From assembly GCA_958450325.1 (NCBI GenBank), contig OY288243.1:42015378-42079377 (forward strand): a stretch of 64,000 bases of DNA. The letters are read 5' to 3'. Both the position numbers and the translations under genes were made by a program. Positions 46,149-57,195 of this stretch are shown one piece after another (the stretch's first letter is position 1; each line of letters opens with the position of its first letter). Source of the DNA: Agrostemma githago. Its lineage: Eukaryota > Streptophyta > Magnoliopsida > Caryophyllales > Caryophyllaceae. Under the pieces are notes generated by a model that saw only the letters and a program-made list of their open reading frames with translations, ran no database searches and had not been told where the DNA came from.

Positions 46149-48587
46149 GATGATTTTCTTTGGCATTCTTTTCTTTTGCATTTGGCTTTTGAGTTGCTAT
46201 GCCACTTCTTTTTCTTCTTTTGTATTTTGTTTTTCTTTTGTTGTGCCTTTTGTTTTTCTTCTTTCTTTTCTTTCTTTTTCTTTCTTTCTTTTTCTTTCTT
46301 TTTCTTGGTTTGCCCTTTTGGCCAAATTTTGTTTTGTAGGCATTCAATCACAACCAAGTGTGAAATCAGCAAATTGCAACTTATTTGTGGAAAATGTTTA
46401 GAAGGTAGGGAAATGGGTGAGTCGGGGAGCGTCCTTCCCTTCAAACCCACAAAAAGGTGGAAAAATTGGACTAATCAAACAATTTCGAACATGGTCACCT
46501 AAGAGACGGGACTCGGCAACCATGGCCTTTTCTCTCCGTGGGTGGTCAAAATGATCAAAATGCAAATCCCGTAGTAAATTCCTAGTAGACTAGGTGGACT
46601 CAAGGTAAGAAACCAACGAAATCATTGATTTAAAGTCATTCTACTAGACTAAAGTCCAAGACTCGACTCATAATACTAGAAAGGGAAAGTAAACACTTGC
46701 GCAGTAGCCTCAAAACCGGGTTTTCGAAAACCTTTTATTCCACACTAGACACAACTAAACAAGAGAAAACAAAGACAAAACAAAAATGAAAGGAAAAGAG
46801 ACAAACACAACCAAACAAACAAACAAACGAACGAACACACAAAACAAACAATCACCACCCCGAAATATCCAAACAAGCCACCACATCAACCACAAACTTC
46901 AAAAAGCTCCACCCGAGCACACACCATCACAACACATCCTCCAAACTCCACAAAAAGGAAAAAGGAGAAAGAAATGAAGGGATATTAACGGATGTCTTGA
47001 GCCTTTCGAAACTTGTCGATGATCGCGCAACCTACAAGGAATTAGGGGAGCAAAACACACAACACAACAAAAAATACGACACAAGGACAGGAAAGAAAAA
47101 GACACAAAAGAAAATCTTTTTGGCTTTTTATGAAAATTTTCAATTTTCTAGGGATTTTTAAGATTTTTCGAAAAACTAATCTAAACTAAGATATCGCTCC
47201 CCCACACTTAAACCGAGCAATGTCCTCATGCTCGATCGGTAGTGTGTGGAATGAAGACACTAAAAAAGAAAAGGAAAAAGGGAAAATAAAACTAAAAACA
47301 AAATGAAAGTGAAGAAAGGGTTGAATGCGTCCGACCGGGGTGTAATCAAGTCATTAAGGGCCGAGACAAGAAAAGATATGGATGGGAGAAGAAATAAAAA
47401 GAAGAAAATAAAAGGAAATGGGAGGGGAGGGCTAGGTGTAATCAAGTCACCTAGCCCGGATTCCACCTAAATCCGACTAATTTCTACCAAAAGAAATTAA
47501 AAATAAATAAAAAGTGAAAAGACTTGCAAATTTGGATTTTTGAAATGACTCTCGATGTAATTACATCATCGAGAATCGGGAGCAAAAACAACCAAGGCCC
47601 CGAGGGCCACCAAGACACCAAATACATAAAGGGAAGGGGAACAAACGAAGATAGACTAGCAACAAAAGACGGAAAAGAAAGGAGAGTCGCCTACCAAACG
47701 GTTAGCAACTCAATTATCTCCATCGCCTCAATGATCATATTCGGCACGTTGCTTGTCTTCATCGTTGTTATCCCTCTTCTTTCGCAATGTAGACGCATAG
47801 TTGAAGTACTAGGCTTGCATTGGTGTAATGAGGGTGGGATTTGAGGTTAAACTTGATGTATAGCGATGATAAAGGTGTATATATGAAGTGCAAGGGTGAG
47901 ATAATAGAGGCAAAGTTGAGTAGGGAGGTTGGGAGGGGGTGTAAAGCGGTTTGGGTGGGCTCAAATGACGAAGTGGAGGCAAAAGGTGGCTGCTGGGGCC
48001 GATCCCGGGCGTGACATACCTCTTCCCGGTCGGGAAGGTCCCTTCCCGGTCGGGATGACCATGATCCCGATCGGGATTGCTCGTCAGTAGCTTCTGTTTT
48101 CATGCCCACTTCATCCCGGTCGGGACCATGTCTTCCCGATCGGGATTTCCTCTATAACTCTTCATTCCTTAATAGCTCAACCCACAAGGCAAATATGGCA
48201 TCGGGATTTAGAATCCCGTCCCCAAAAGCTTAAGAAAATCTCAAAAACAGACTTCCTAGCCCAAGATCCAAGTTTCTATCATCGACAACTCCTCCCAAAG
48301 CTTCATCTTCACTATCAACCTATCAAATAAACTCAATAAACACCATCAAAATCCCTCCCTCACATCGCTCATCAAAATACCAAATTACAATAATTCCACA
48401 AACACACGAATCCTATAATCACAAAAATACATCTACAAAAACACAAAGGAGAAGGAAAAGATATATACAACCTGACGGTTCTTGAGGAACTCCGTCAAAC
48501 CTAGGATGGTGGATTCGTCATTCATTTTTCAACAACATGGCATACAACTCCATCGCCTTCAAGAGCACGGAGTAACAAATCAAAGGC
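46149..48587 (-). other. Athila 2 non-coding 3' interior
   Basis: Colinear with 35446-37841 of Athila 1: polypyrimidine tract at 46205-46310, TATA-like box at 47878-47884, palindrome array at 48003-48145. No RT or integrase. Confidence 0.78.
48003..48145. repeat. Phased palindrome array, Athila 2 interior (6 sites)
   Basis: Sites start at 48003, 48024, 48044, 48065, 48114 and 48134: steps 21, 20, 21, 49, 20, matching the Athila 1 internal array. Confidence 0.88.
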
Positions 48588-50243
48588 TCAGGAGAAATAT
48601 TCAATCAAGCTCGTGGAGTACCAATCCACACTCCAAGGTTCCTCACAACCTTTCCAAGAAGTTCCCGGGGCATCCCGATCTACTAAGTTCAACGGCTTGA
48701 ACTTGTACTTTCGATCCTTCGGTATATACCCAAACGTCCATCTATCTTCACATGGCCTCAAGGGAGGCTCAACTTTCTTCTTACCAACCAACTTATCTTC
48801 AATCACATCACATGGGCATTCATCCGCCCCAAGCTCGGAATCATCATCTTCAATTCCACACAAGTTGTTGTCTTTCAAGCTTTCACTCGACTCACTCCCT
48901 AGCTCTATGTCATTAAAGGCATGGATCATATTACATGACTCTTCATATGTAGGCGAGGTGTTGCCTTGGAGGTCAAACACGAGCTTCTCCTCGCCTAGCT
49001 CAAAGGTGATCCTAGCCTTCTTGACATCGATCATTGCACCGGCGGTATTTAAAAATGAGCGCCCAAGGATAATGGGAGTGATAGCATCCTCCGGCATATC
49101 AAGCACAAGGAAGTGGACCGGAATGAAGAATTTTCCGATTCTTATTAGCACATCCTCTAACATTCCTAATGGTCGATTAAGCGAACGATCGGCCATTTGG
49201 AGTGTAATAGAGGTACACTTGAGCTCTTTCATTCCAAGTCGCTCACAAATAGAATAAGGGAGAATGCTTACACTCGCCCCCAAATCACATAACGCCCTTT
49301 CAATCTTCAAGTTCCCTATGGTGCACGGGATTGAGAAACTACCCGAATCCTTCAACTTAGGAAGTGTAGAGCCTTGAATGAGCTCGCTCACCTCTCTTGT
49401 GAACGCTATAGTCTCTTCCTTGTCCAAGGATCTCTTCCTAGACAATACTTCTTTCATGAACTTTCCATAGGCCGGGACTTGGGTAATTAGCTCGGTGAAA
49501 GGGATGCTCACATCCAATTTCTTCACAATATCGACAAACTTGTCAAATTGAACATCCACCTTTGTCTTCAATTGCCTTGATGGGAACGACAACTTGATGT
49601 GTATCTTGTCTTGTTCATTTGGTTTGGATCCTTCATTTGACACCTTCTTTTTATCCTTGTCTTCTTCTTGGGGTGGGGGAAACTTGTCTTCATTGGGTTT
49701 TTCAACGTCCCACAAGACTTGCTCCATGAGATTTCCCCAATTTTCATTTCCTTGGTTCGGAGATTGCACTTCTTTCATGGCTTCTTGCTCATTAGAAAAC
49801 AAGGGAGAGTCATAGGATGCACCGCTCCTTAAGGTGATGACATTCACATGTTCAAATTTCGTTGGTACACCTTGAGGAGGTAGTTGACCCTTTTGTCTTG
49901 AGGAACTACTCCAAGCAACTTGAGCTAGTTGGGTTTCGAGCATCTTAATATGAGTTTTTGTTTCCTTGTTTTCCATTTGAAGTTGATTGTAAAACTCTTG
50001 TTGGCTTCTTTGCATCTCCATTTGACTTCTTTGCATATCTAACATCGCCTTTTGCATGTCAAAATCCCGAGGCGGAGATTGTTGGTTGTGTGGAGTATTA
50101 GTGAGGCTTAGGGGAAAGCATGTCATGAGTTGGAGACCGGCTCCTTTGCTTGTTCTCTTGTTGAGCATTGTGGGACCCTTGATGATGTTGAGAGTTCCCT
50201 TGGAACCCTTGAGTATTTCCTTGATTTAGGCCTTGAGAGTTAC
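48588..50243 (-). pseudogene. pro: Athila 2 Gag tail and protease, broken
   Basis: Homologous to the Athila 1 protease ORF over its whole length. The conserved part begins around HNQQSPPRDFDMQKAMLD (about 50090). Upstream of that, a net 2-nt loss near 50125-50135 changes frame, and at 50243 element C cuts the gene, so Gag proper is outside the window. The protease active site reads C-D-L-G-A in place of C-D-S-G-A, which would be expected to harm activity since the D-S/T-G triad is nearly invariant. The C-terminus stops earlier than in Athila 1 (ends SLIEYFS). A dead copy of the same gag-protease gene. Confidence 0.8.
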
Positions 50244-51235
50244 TGTGAACATGACGTAGGTCCACCCCGACGCGGCCACGCGCGGGTTTGGGTAGGCGAA
50301 TGAATCTCGTGGTGAGATTGTTCTCGGGTTCGAAATTTAAGTCAAAATGGAGTCGCTACCGAATTTTGTGGTTATTCGGAACCATACGAGCCCACTCTAA
50401 GTCATCATGGGCTATACACAAAGTAAGCCCACTTTGATTACAGAGTTTATTGGGCTCGTCCCTTTGCATTGCAATATCGATACCGTTTAAACCGGCTTTC
50501 GTATATAGAATGACTCTCGTGCGCCAATGGTTTCGGGCATCCGGAAACAAAGGTTCTGAGTAAGGGGTGAGGGTACGTGTTGGGAAGCCCACTAAGGACA
50601 CCCAACCCCGCCCGCACATGGCGGCCTCTACTAAGACATCGTTCGTGTTCGTGTGCGCACGCTAGTAAAACGATTAAATGATATGCAAACAGCGTTTTTG
50701 GGCTAAGCATGTGAATAGTATGTGAACTACGTCATTTAATGCATCTTAATTATGGTCGAAGTGATTTAGCATGCGAGGTTCATTTATAAAGCGATAAGCA
50801 AGTAAATAAATGAAACTCAAAAATAAATAACGTACAAGTTACACGGGCGGAAATACAACCCGGCCAATACAAAAATTATAAGCGATATAGAAATGGAATA
50901 AATAATGAAAAGTTAGGAACGGACCCGTATACAAACTAGACCGTGAACCGTGTGAATGGACGAACCCCGATTAAATACACATTGCGTAGTGTATTAAACG
51001 AAGGACGGAGACATAGGACCTAAGCGTGATGCTAGCCCGATCCTATGCCTCGATGCCTTGTCCCGACTTATCACGTCGAAAAAAAATCGATCAAAGTCGT
51101 TAAAGTGTCGTGATAAGCGTGGGTTTTGAAAAAGGGATTCACGTGATTGGCTTTACACGTGTCGACTAAGGGTCGTAAAAAAGACGAGGCTTAAATGTTG
51201 CATTTAAGCTCTCGGTTTTCTGGGTTACAGGACCC

Positions 51236-51340
51236 ACTCGGTCGAGTCATGGTCTGACTCGGTCGAGTGTGTCCTCGAAAAGGGGTCTGCCCAGATTTAT
51301 GGACGCTACTCGATCGAGTCGCCTACGTACTCGGTCGAGT
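51236..51340. repeat. Phased palindrome cluster, element C LTR, downstream of TATA (4 sites)
   Basis: ACTCGRTCGAGT sites start at 51236, 51257, 51308 and 51329: steps 21, 51, 21. Confidence 0.88.
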
Positions 51341-52247
51341 AGCCCCTGTACGAGTGTCAACTCGTTTCGTTTTTTGGTTTTAAAATCGACGGTCGGTCAA
51401 ATTAAATACAAATATCACACGATTTGAATTTAACTTGACCTCCGGTACTATAATCGTGTATATGTACGATTATAATACCGTTGTCGGGACTTCATGAAAA
51501 CGTTTATATTAGAAAATTTGAATTAGCAACGGAATGCATCCCTCTACGTCACGACATCGAGACTAACCCTTTCGGGTTACGTGATGTCGATTTTCGTGTC
51601 AACGGGTTCCATACTAATTATAGAAATGGAATTAAATACGTTCAACTACGACCGATTGCGGTCACGTCACGCCCTTGAGTACATTGGGGCGGGGCTCCTC
51701 GAAAGGGCTCCACCTCCGTCGTTGCTCGTAAAGGGATTAGACAGACTTTAGGCAAACATCGTAGTCAAACGTATTTAGAACCGGATTTTGATACTAGTTT
51801 ATATATATAAGTATACGCGGTATAATAAAGTTAGTAACGAGAATGTAAAAAGTTAGTTTACGAAAAATTAAAATGTTAGTATTATGTTAGAAGTTAGAAT
51901 TGTAATACTAGTATAATTAGTGTATAAACGATATAAGAAAGTAAATAGAAATGAAGTAACAAAGATCGAAATGGGGTTTAGAACACCCTCAACATACATG
52001 CTTAGTAGGGACCTCGGAAATGAACTCGTAAATAGTGACGGGACGTCGGAGTATCGAGGATGTATGCAAGTTATGGTGTGTATGTGTATATGTGTGTGTT
52101 TGTCGGTTTTTCGAGGGACAAGGGACTCGGTTTTTGTGTGTAGTGCTTAGGCTTACTAAGGCTTGTAGTGTAGGTGAATGTAGGGTAAAATGTAGACACA
52201 ATGTGGGTGAAAAAACTGTAGAATAGCCCCCTTCAAATGAATGGGGG

Positions 52248-52280
52248 GTCGTGGGGTATTTATAGAGTTTACCCCACGAC
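52248..52280 (-). promoter_or_regulatory. TATA box of element C LTR inside an 11-bp perfect inverted repeat
   Basis: Arms GTCGTGGGGTA (52248-52258) and TACCCCACGAC (52270-52280) enclose an 11-bp centre; the minus-strand TATAAATACC starts at 52264. Element B has the TATA box without these arms. Confidence 0.7.
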
Positions 52281-52288
52281 CTAGGGTC

Positions 52289-52395
52289 ACTCGATCGAGT
52301 GGCCCTAGTGCACTCGGTCGAGTGCCCTAGAAAATGGGCCTGATCCGGTTTTTGACGCTCCACTCGACCGAGTGGGTCAATCCACTCGATCGAGT
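52289..52395. repeat. Phased palindrome cluster, element C U3, upstream of TATA (4 sites)
   Basis: ACTCGRYCGAGT sites start at 52289, 52312, 52362 and 52384: steps 23, 50, 22. In element sense they lie about 25-140 bp upstream of the TATA box. Confidence 0.88.
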
Positions 52396-52513
52396 GGGTC
52401 AAGCAAATCGAGACAAAATAGGAAAGAATTGATTTTGTTGTTTTGATTGATTGTTTGAATATGGATTTGTGCGCCAGCTGAACTTGGCTGATTTATGAGA
52501 CGGTTTCATCTTT

Positions 52514-52533
52514 GACCGGGTTTTGACCCGGTC
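52514..52533. repeat. Conserved U3 inverted repeat GACCGGGT/ACCCGGTC
   Basis: Perfect 8-bp arms around TTTG, also at 15622-15641 and 23768-23787 in the element B LTRs, always upstream (element sense) of the TATA box. Confidence 0.75.
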
Positions 52534-52781
52534 GCTAAAAGACGGGATTTATTTTTGGTGTCGGTTTTGGCCCAAATTAGTCTTATTTTGCTCGGAACGA
52601 CCCACTGGGCCTGGATTTGAGGTCTGATTTGTGAGATTATTACTCCGCTAAAAGTCCATGTCAGATATTATTGATTTCGGGTCCAAATCCGAGTATACCA
52701 AGTCACGTTTGCGTCCGATCATCATCGGGTGTTTGTCGGGAACTGCTATAGACACTAGCAGCCAAAATGCGGGTGTCTACA

Positions 52782-53455
52782 GAGCCCCCACTCTGACTGA
52801 GGCTTGGACAAGGCGAAAGTCAGAGTAGCTACCAGGCCAATCGCAGATTACGACCTGGCAGCCTTCCGGTCGGGTCGTTTATAGTCCAGTAGACTAGCGT
52901 GAAGGGCTCGCCAGCCATAAGCAGAGGGTCATACCTGTCCTGCCGATGATAGCTCCGTGGGGAGTGAAACTTGCTTCTGAGGGTGTAGGAGTACCCGTAT
53001 GCTGATACATCACGGCTCTGATTGCAGCATTCTGGGATAAATATTGGCTCACGTTGGGGAGTGAAGTAGTTGCGCGGAGACTTGCTTCTGAAGTCTTGTG
53101 TGTACCTGTATGCTGACACATAACAAATTGCATGTAGCACATAGACAAAACACCGACTCGTGCTGGGGAAAACTGGATTTCGAAAAGTTGAAAATTTTGA
53201 AAGATTTTTTTTTTAGAAATTTAGAAATTTTTAGGAAAGCTCGGGATAACTTGATTCCTATTCTGGGTTTTGTTTGAAGTCAGGCCTGAACATGCTGGGG
53301 CCCAGGTTTGCTGAGGAGGCAGGGTAGTTAGGTTTACAGTTAGGGTTTCCTATTATAATTATAGGTCTCCCTGCTTCAGTTTACTGCATCTCAAATCAAA
53401 ACTCCTCTTTCTCCTCAAAATCTCTTAGTCTTTCAAGAAGATTCAAGTTCTTGCC
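52782..53455. other. Element C 3' untranslated region with 111-bp repeat
   Basis: Polypurine tract complement GAGCCCCCACTCTGAC adjoins the LTR. The GTACCYGTATGCTG phrase at 52991 and 53102 marks two repeat units. 53330-53455 is the likely 5' leader of the antisense ORF. Confidence 0.65.
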
Positions 53456-55298
53456 ATGGGTATCGAACATCTTACTTCGATGCTTTTTGCCTGGTCCCAA
53501 CACTTTCGGGACGAGGACAAAATTCAGCTGACCCAAATGGGGATTGTCAGCCTGTTTCCTCTTCGGCGCCTAGTACCTGATTTGCATTTTTTGGACGCTT
53601 GTCTGTCGTTTTGGGATACCACCCATCATGTCTTCGCGTTCCCGCGGGGAGAGATATGCCCCCTTCTCGAGGAGATTGCAGCTATCGGGGGTTGGAGCCC
53701 CGTTGCTCGTCCTGCCATCCCTCCGTTCTACCCGGACCCGAGGAGAAGGCTGAGGGATTTCCTGGGTCTGTCTCATGCTGAGGCAGACCGAATGGCGCGG
53801 GGAGATACTGTTTCCCTCTTTGACTTGGCTGACAAGTTCATGAACAGCCAAGATGTAAGGGCTACGCCTTCTCATCGGCGTAGGGCTTTCGCATTCTGCA
53901 TGCTGCACCGCTATGTTTTTGAGGGGATGATGGATGTTGACTCATGCGTGGGTCAAATTAGGCTGATCGGAGTGGTTGACCAGATGGAGACTGGTCATAG
54001 CCCTGCTTGGCTAGCCACTGGAAAAATCATCATGGGTCTGGATGCTAGGCGACTTGACCCAACCCGGCAATTGACGGGGAGCACCCTTATTCTGCAGGTA
54101 TATGTCTCGCGTCTTTTTTCTTTTTGCGATTTCTTGAGGTCCGTAAGTCACTCGATCGAGTGGACCTGTCACTCGATCGAGTGATGTCTGCAAAGTGCTT
54201 CTACCCATCTGTGGAGGGCTTGCTCGATCGAGTGAGATGCTTTACTCGATCGAGTGGCACACCTGACGTGATTCTGCTTGCCTTTAGAGAGCCTTACTCG
54301 ATCGAGTTAGATGGTATACTCGATCGAGTGGGCTGTAGCGGACCATTCCGTCGCTTACGAATTTTGTATATTCTTTGTAGGTTTGGTTGTCGGAACGCCT
54401 GTCGATCATAGAGCCTCCTCCGAGCGTTCCCAACTACCGTAGCAGTCAAATCAGTTCAAGGGGGCGTCGGATAAGCTCAAATCACCATATAAATCGAGCT
54501 TACTGGGATGAGGAATTGGTGTTCCATGGTGGCCCCTTAATCAGGTGGACTGTCGCTTGGTGGTTCCTTTCTAAGCTGACGGGGTTGGCCAAGAGGGACC
54601 AAGCTCGTTACCTTGTGATCCTGCCCCTTGACTGGACAGTTCACATTTACCCGGACCGCATTCTGAGGCAGTTCGGTTCGTCTCAGCGCATTCCTGAGAC
54701 TGAAGCCATTATTAGCGTCTCGCTCCAACTGACAGACGCTATGTGCGACACCTGGTTGCAGAGATGGTTCACTCGTCCTACATGGACTATTCCCAACCCT
54801 TGACAATCCGCTTGGGTTTCTCGGGCTTACGAGAAATGGACTTCTGAGGAGTCCGAGGAAGCTCGTAAAGCTCTGAAGGTCGATGAGGACTTCGAACTGG
54901 TCCGTCGGGTGACGGCAAAGGAAAATAGGGGATTCTTTGATGAGGGAGAGACCCCTGCTACCTTAGTCCGATTAGAATCGGGTCTTAAGTCACATACTAA
55001 GACTCGAGTTAAAGATGCCGGTGCTAGTGGCACGCGGGGGCGGCTAAGCCCCCAGACTGATTTGGAACGGCGACTTGGGCCAAGGCTGGCGGTCCAGGAC
55101 CGACTAGGTCCGCGTGACCGGCTCCCTGAGCCCGTGAGGGCCCGACTCGGGCCTATCGAGGTGGATGAGGACTCGAGTTCCAAGAAACGAGTTCGGGCTA
55201 AAGAGGTTCCTGTGGTGATTCGGGAACGCTCTCCTCCGCGTCGTCGCCAGTGGACGGCCAAGGAGGCCAAGGACAAGGGGAAGGGCAAGACGCCTTAA
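53456..55298 (+). pseudogene. Antisense ORF of element C, two exons (DUF7745-like plant TE domain)
   Basis: Exon 1 runs from ATG 53456 to 54097 (214 codons, MGIEHLTSMLFAWSQHF ...). A GT donor at 54098 and a TTCTTTGTAG acceptor ending 54380 bound a 283-bp phase-0 intron. Exon 2 (54381 on) continues VWLSERLSIIEPPP. The N-terminal domain (RRLVPDLHFLDACLSFWDTTHHVFAFPRGEICPLLEEIAAIGG) resembles the uncharacterised plant domain found in many TE-linked proteins (DUF7745 type, akin to the plant mobile domain); the C-terminus is basic and Arg-rich. One TGA at 54801-54803 interrupts it, after which the same frame stays open to 55298, fitting a single TGG-to-TGA change. It runs opposite to gag-pol, so a separate promoter is needed. 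Function unknown. Confidence 0.78.
54150..54329. repeat. Phased palindrome array in the antisense-ORF intron (6 sites)
   Basis: ACTCGATCGAGT sites (one begins GCTCG) start at 54150, 54171, 54222, 54244, 54296 and 54318: three pairs 21-22 bp apart, pairs separated by 51-52 bp. Confidence 0.9.
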
Positions 55299-55700
55299 AT
55301 ACCGAGTCCTTAGCTTTTTATTATTTAAATATTATTACTATTTTTGTCGTGTGCTCTTTTTTGGTAATTTTTTGAATTCCCGCACTTTGTAATTTTCCCG
55401 GGTTTATCGGGGCTTTTTTTTGTGATAATTAATAAAAGAAGTTTATTATTTAACCGTTCCTGCCCTTTCTTGATTGCATTGGTTGTGCCCTTTTGAGGGG
55501 CTGCCTACGTATCCGCGATTAGCAGAATCAAACCAAACGTAGTTCAGGCTTAGTAAATTTGCAATGTCGAATTACACCAAGACTAGTGGTTCAAGATGTT
55601 TTGTGACAGTAGAATAAATAATTCTAGCTCATTGACTTGCCTTTTTTTTTTGTAAAATAAATGATTTTGATAAAAAATTGCTAATGACATTGAGAAATGG
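55299..55700. other. Spacer between convergent antisense ORF and integrase ORF
   Basis: AT-rich, non-coding. AATAAAAG at 55430-55437 could serve as a poly(A) signal for the plus-strand antisense ORF transcript. The end GGGGCTGCCTACGTATC is shared with element B near 17130. Confidence 0.5.
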
Positions 55701-57195
55701 CTAAGGGTAGTAACGCTTCAGCTGGTCCAGGTTGGTTGGGTTGACGAACTCATTCCCGTCCAGGTCTGTCAGCATTACTGCTCCCCCTGATAGGATCTTT
55801 TTCACCAGATATGGCCCAGCCCAGTTGGGTTTGAATTTGCCCCTTGGGTCGAGTGGTAGTAAAGCTCGAACCGACTTAAGGACTAGATCCCCTTCTTTAA
55901 TGTTTCTGGGCCTTACTCGCTTGTTGAAGGCCCGTTGGATCCTCTTCTGGTAGATTTGGATGTTGTTGAGAGCGCGGGATCTTCGTTCGTCTAGTAGAAC
56001 CAACGAATCGTACCGTGCTCGAACCCAGTCGGCTTCGGGTACTTGACTTTCTAACAGGATTCTGAGGGACGGTACCTCTAATTCAACTGGTTGGACTGCC
56101 TCCATCCCATAATTTAGGTAGTACGGTGTCGCTCCGGTTGCGGTGCGAATTGATGTCCAGTACCCCCATAGGGCAAAAGGTTTTTTGTCGGGCCAGTCCC
56201 GATAATTATCAGCCATCTTTTTTAGTATGGTGACAATCGTTTTATTAGCCGCCTCTACTGCTCCATTCGTTTGAGGACGGTAGGGCGAGGACGTGTGCCT
56301 TTGAATTTTATATTTAGCCAGTAGGGCTGCGGTCTCAGCTTGGAAATGAGTCCCATGATCACTGATAAATTCATGTGGGATTCCATACCGACATATTATC
56401 TTGTTTTGGATAAATTTGGCGACATGCTTAGCATTGAGGATGCGATATGATTCAGCTTCGACCCATTTGGTGAAATAGTCGATAGCTACTAAAATGAAGC
56501 AGTGTCCGCCGGTACCGGAGGGATTTACCTTACTGATTATGTCGATACCCCATGTCGAGAACGGCCAAGGCGACGTCATGGTATAAAGCAGAGACGACGG
56601 CATATGTTGCACATTGCCAAAGATTTGACAGTTATGACAATGCTTGACATATAACTGGCAGTCGGCTTCCTTGGTATTCCAGTAATATCCGAGCCTCATG
56701 ATTTTTCGGACCAACATGTGAGCATTCATATGTGGGCCGTTTTCACCATCATGTACTTCGGCCATTACTTTCTCGGCCTTATATTTATCAACACAAAGGA
56801 GAAGAGCCCCCTGCGCTGTCTTTTTGTACAGTTGCCCATCATCAGTACGGATGAACTGGGTGGCTAGCCTCCGTAAGGCTTTCTTGGCTCGACCCTCAGT
56901 ACCGGGAGGATACTCTCCATTTGTCAGGTACGTTAATACACCCTGGTACCAAGGTTCGGGATCAGTTATCTCGATGTCTTCGATGTCATGGACGTATGCC
57001 GGCTCGGACCGTCTTTCGACGCAAATTGGCATACTGGTCATGTGGTCGGGAATATTCAGTAAAGATGCCAATTTCGAGAGTGCATCTGCGAACTGATTTT
57101 CTTCCCGAGGTAGGTATATATACTCCACCTTTTGGAATTGTTTCTCGAGATCCCTTACTCGTGCTTGGTAGGCCACGAGATTAGCATTCCGAGTC
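55701..57195 (-). CDS. pol: Element C integrase with the end of RNase H
   Basis: Open frame of about 491 codons. It begins inside the archaeal-type RNase H (NLVAYQARVRDLEKQF ... NQFADALSKLAS). A linker leads to the integrase zinc finger (VHDGENGPHMNAH ... CQLYVKHCHNC), then the catalytic core with D in WGIDII (about residue 205), D in ISDHGTHF (about 271) and E in NGAVEAANKT (about 304). The C-terminal part with KRIQRAFNKRVRPRNIKEGDLVLK and WAGPYLVKKILSGGAV is complete and ends LDQLKRYYP. Integrase inserts the cDNA into the genome. It is the same ancestral ORF as the RT entry; a 1-nt deletion near 57190 (GGAATGCTAAT where GGAAATGCTAAT or similar is expected) separates them. No true start codon is expected here. 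Confidence 0.88.

Larger units (their letters stand above)
31672..50243 (-). mobile_element. Athila 2: Athila-type element, broken by three insertions
   Basis: Reassembled from 31672-33111, 42968-43365 and 46149-50243. Its left (3') LTR lacks about the first 570 bp compared with Athila 1. Gag-protease lies on the minus strand at 48588-50243 and is cut by element C. It hosts Athila 1 (duplication GTTCC), a Tekay-like solo LTR (GATGA) and element C (left copy GTTAC). The remainder, including its 5' LTR, lies beyond the right edge. Like Athila 1 it has no RT or integrase between protease and the 3' LTR. Confidence 0.88.
50244..52781 (-). repeat. 3' LTR of element C
   Basis: 2538 bp, TGTGAACATGACG...GGTGTCTACA. 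Its first 700 bp and last 300 bp match the element B LTR; the middle differs. Two palindrome clusters and a hairpin-flanked TATA box are annotated separately. Confidence 0.92.

Noticed and set aside
53570..53908. Minus-strand frame over exon 1 of the antisense ORF
   Set aside because: Shadow frame; the plus-strand exon has the domain and the splice site.
54150..54329. Regular repeats with spacers, CRISPR-like at first glance
   Set aside because: Sites are only 12 bp, palindromic, in a plant intron, with no cas genes; the spacing pattern alternates 21 and 51 bp.
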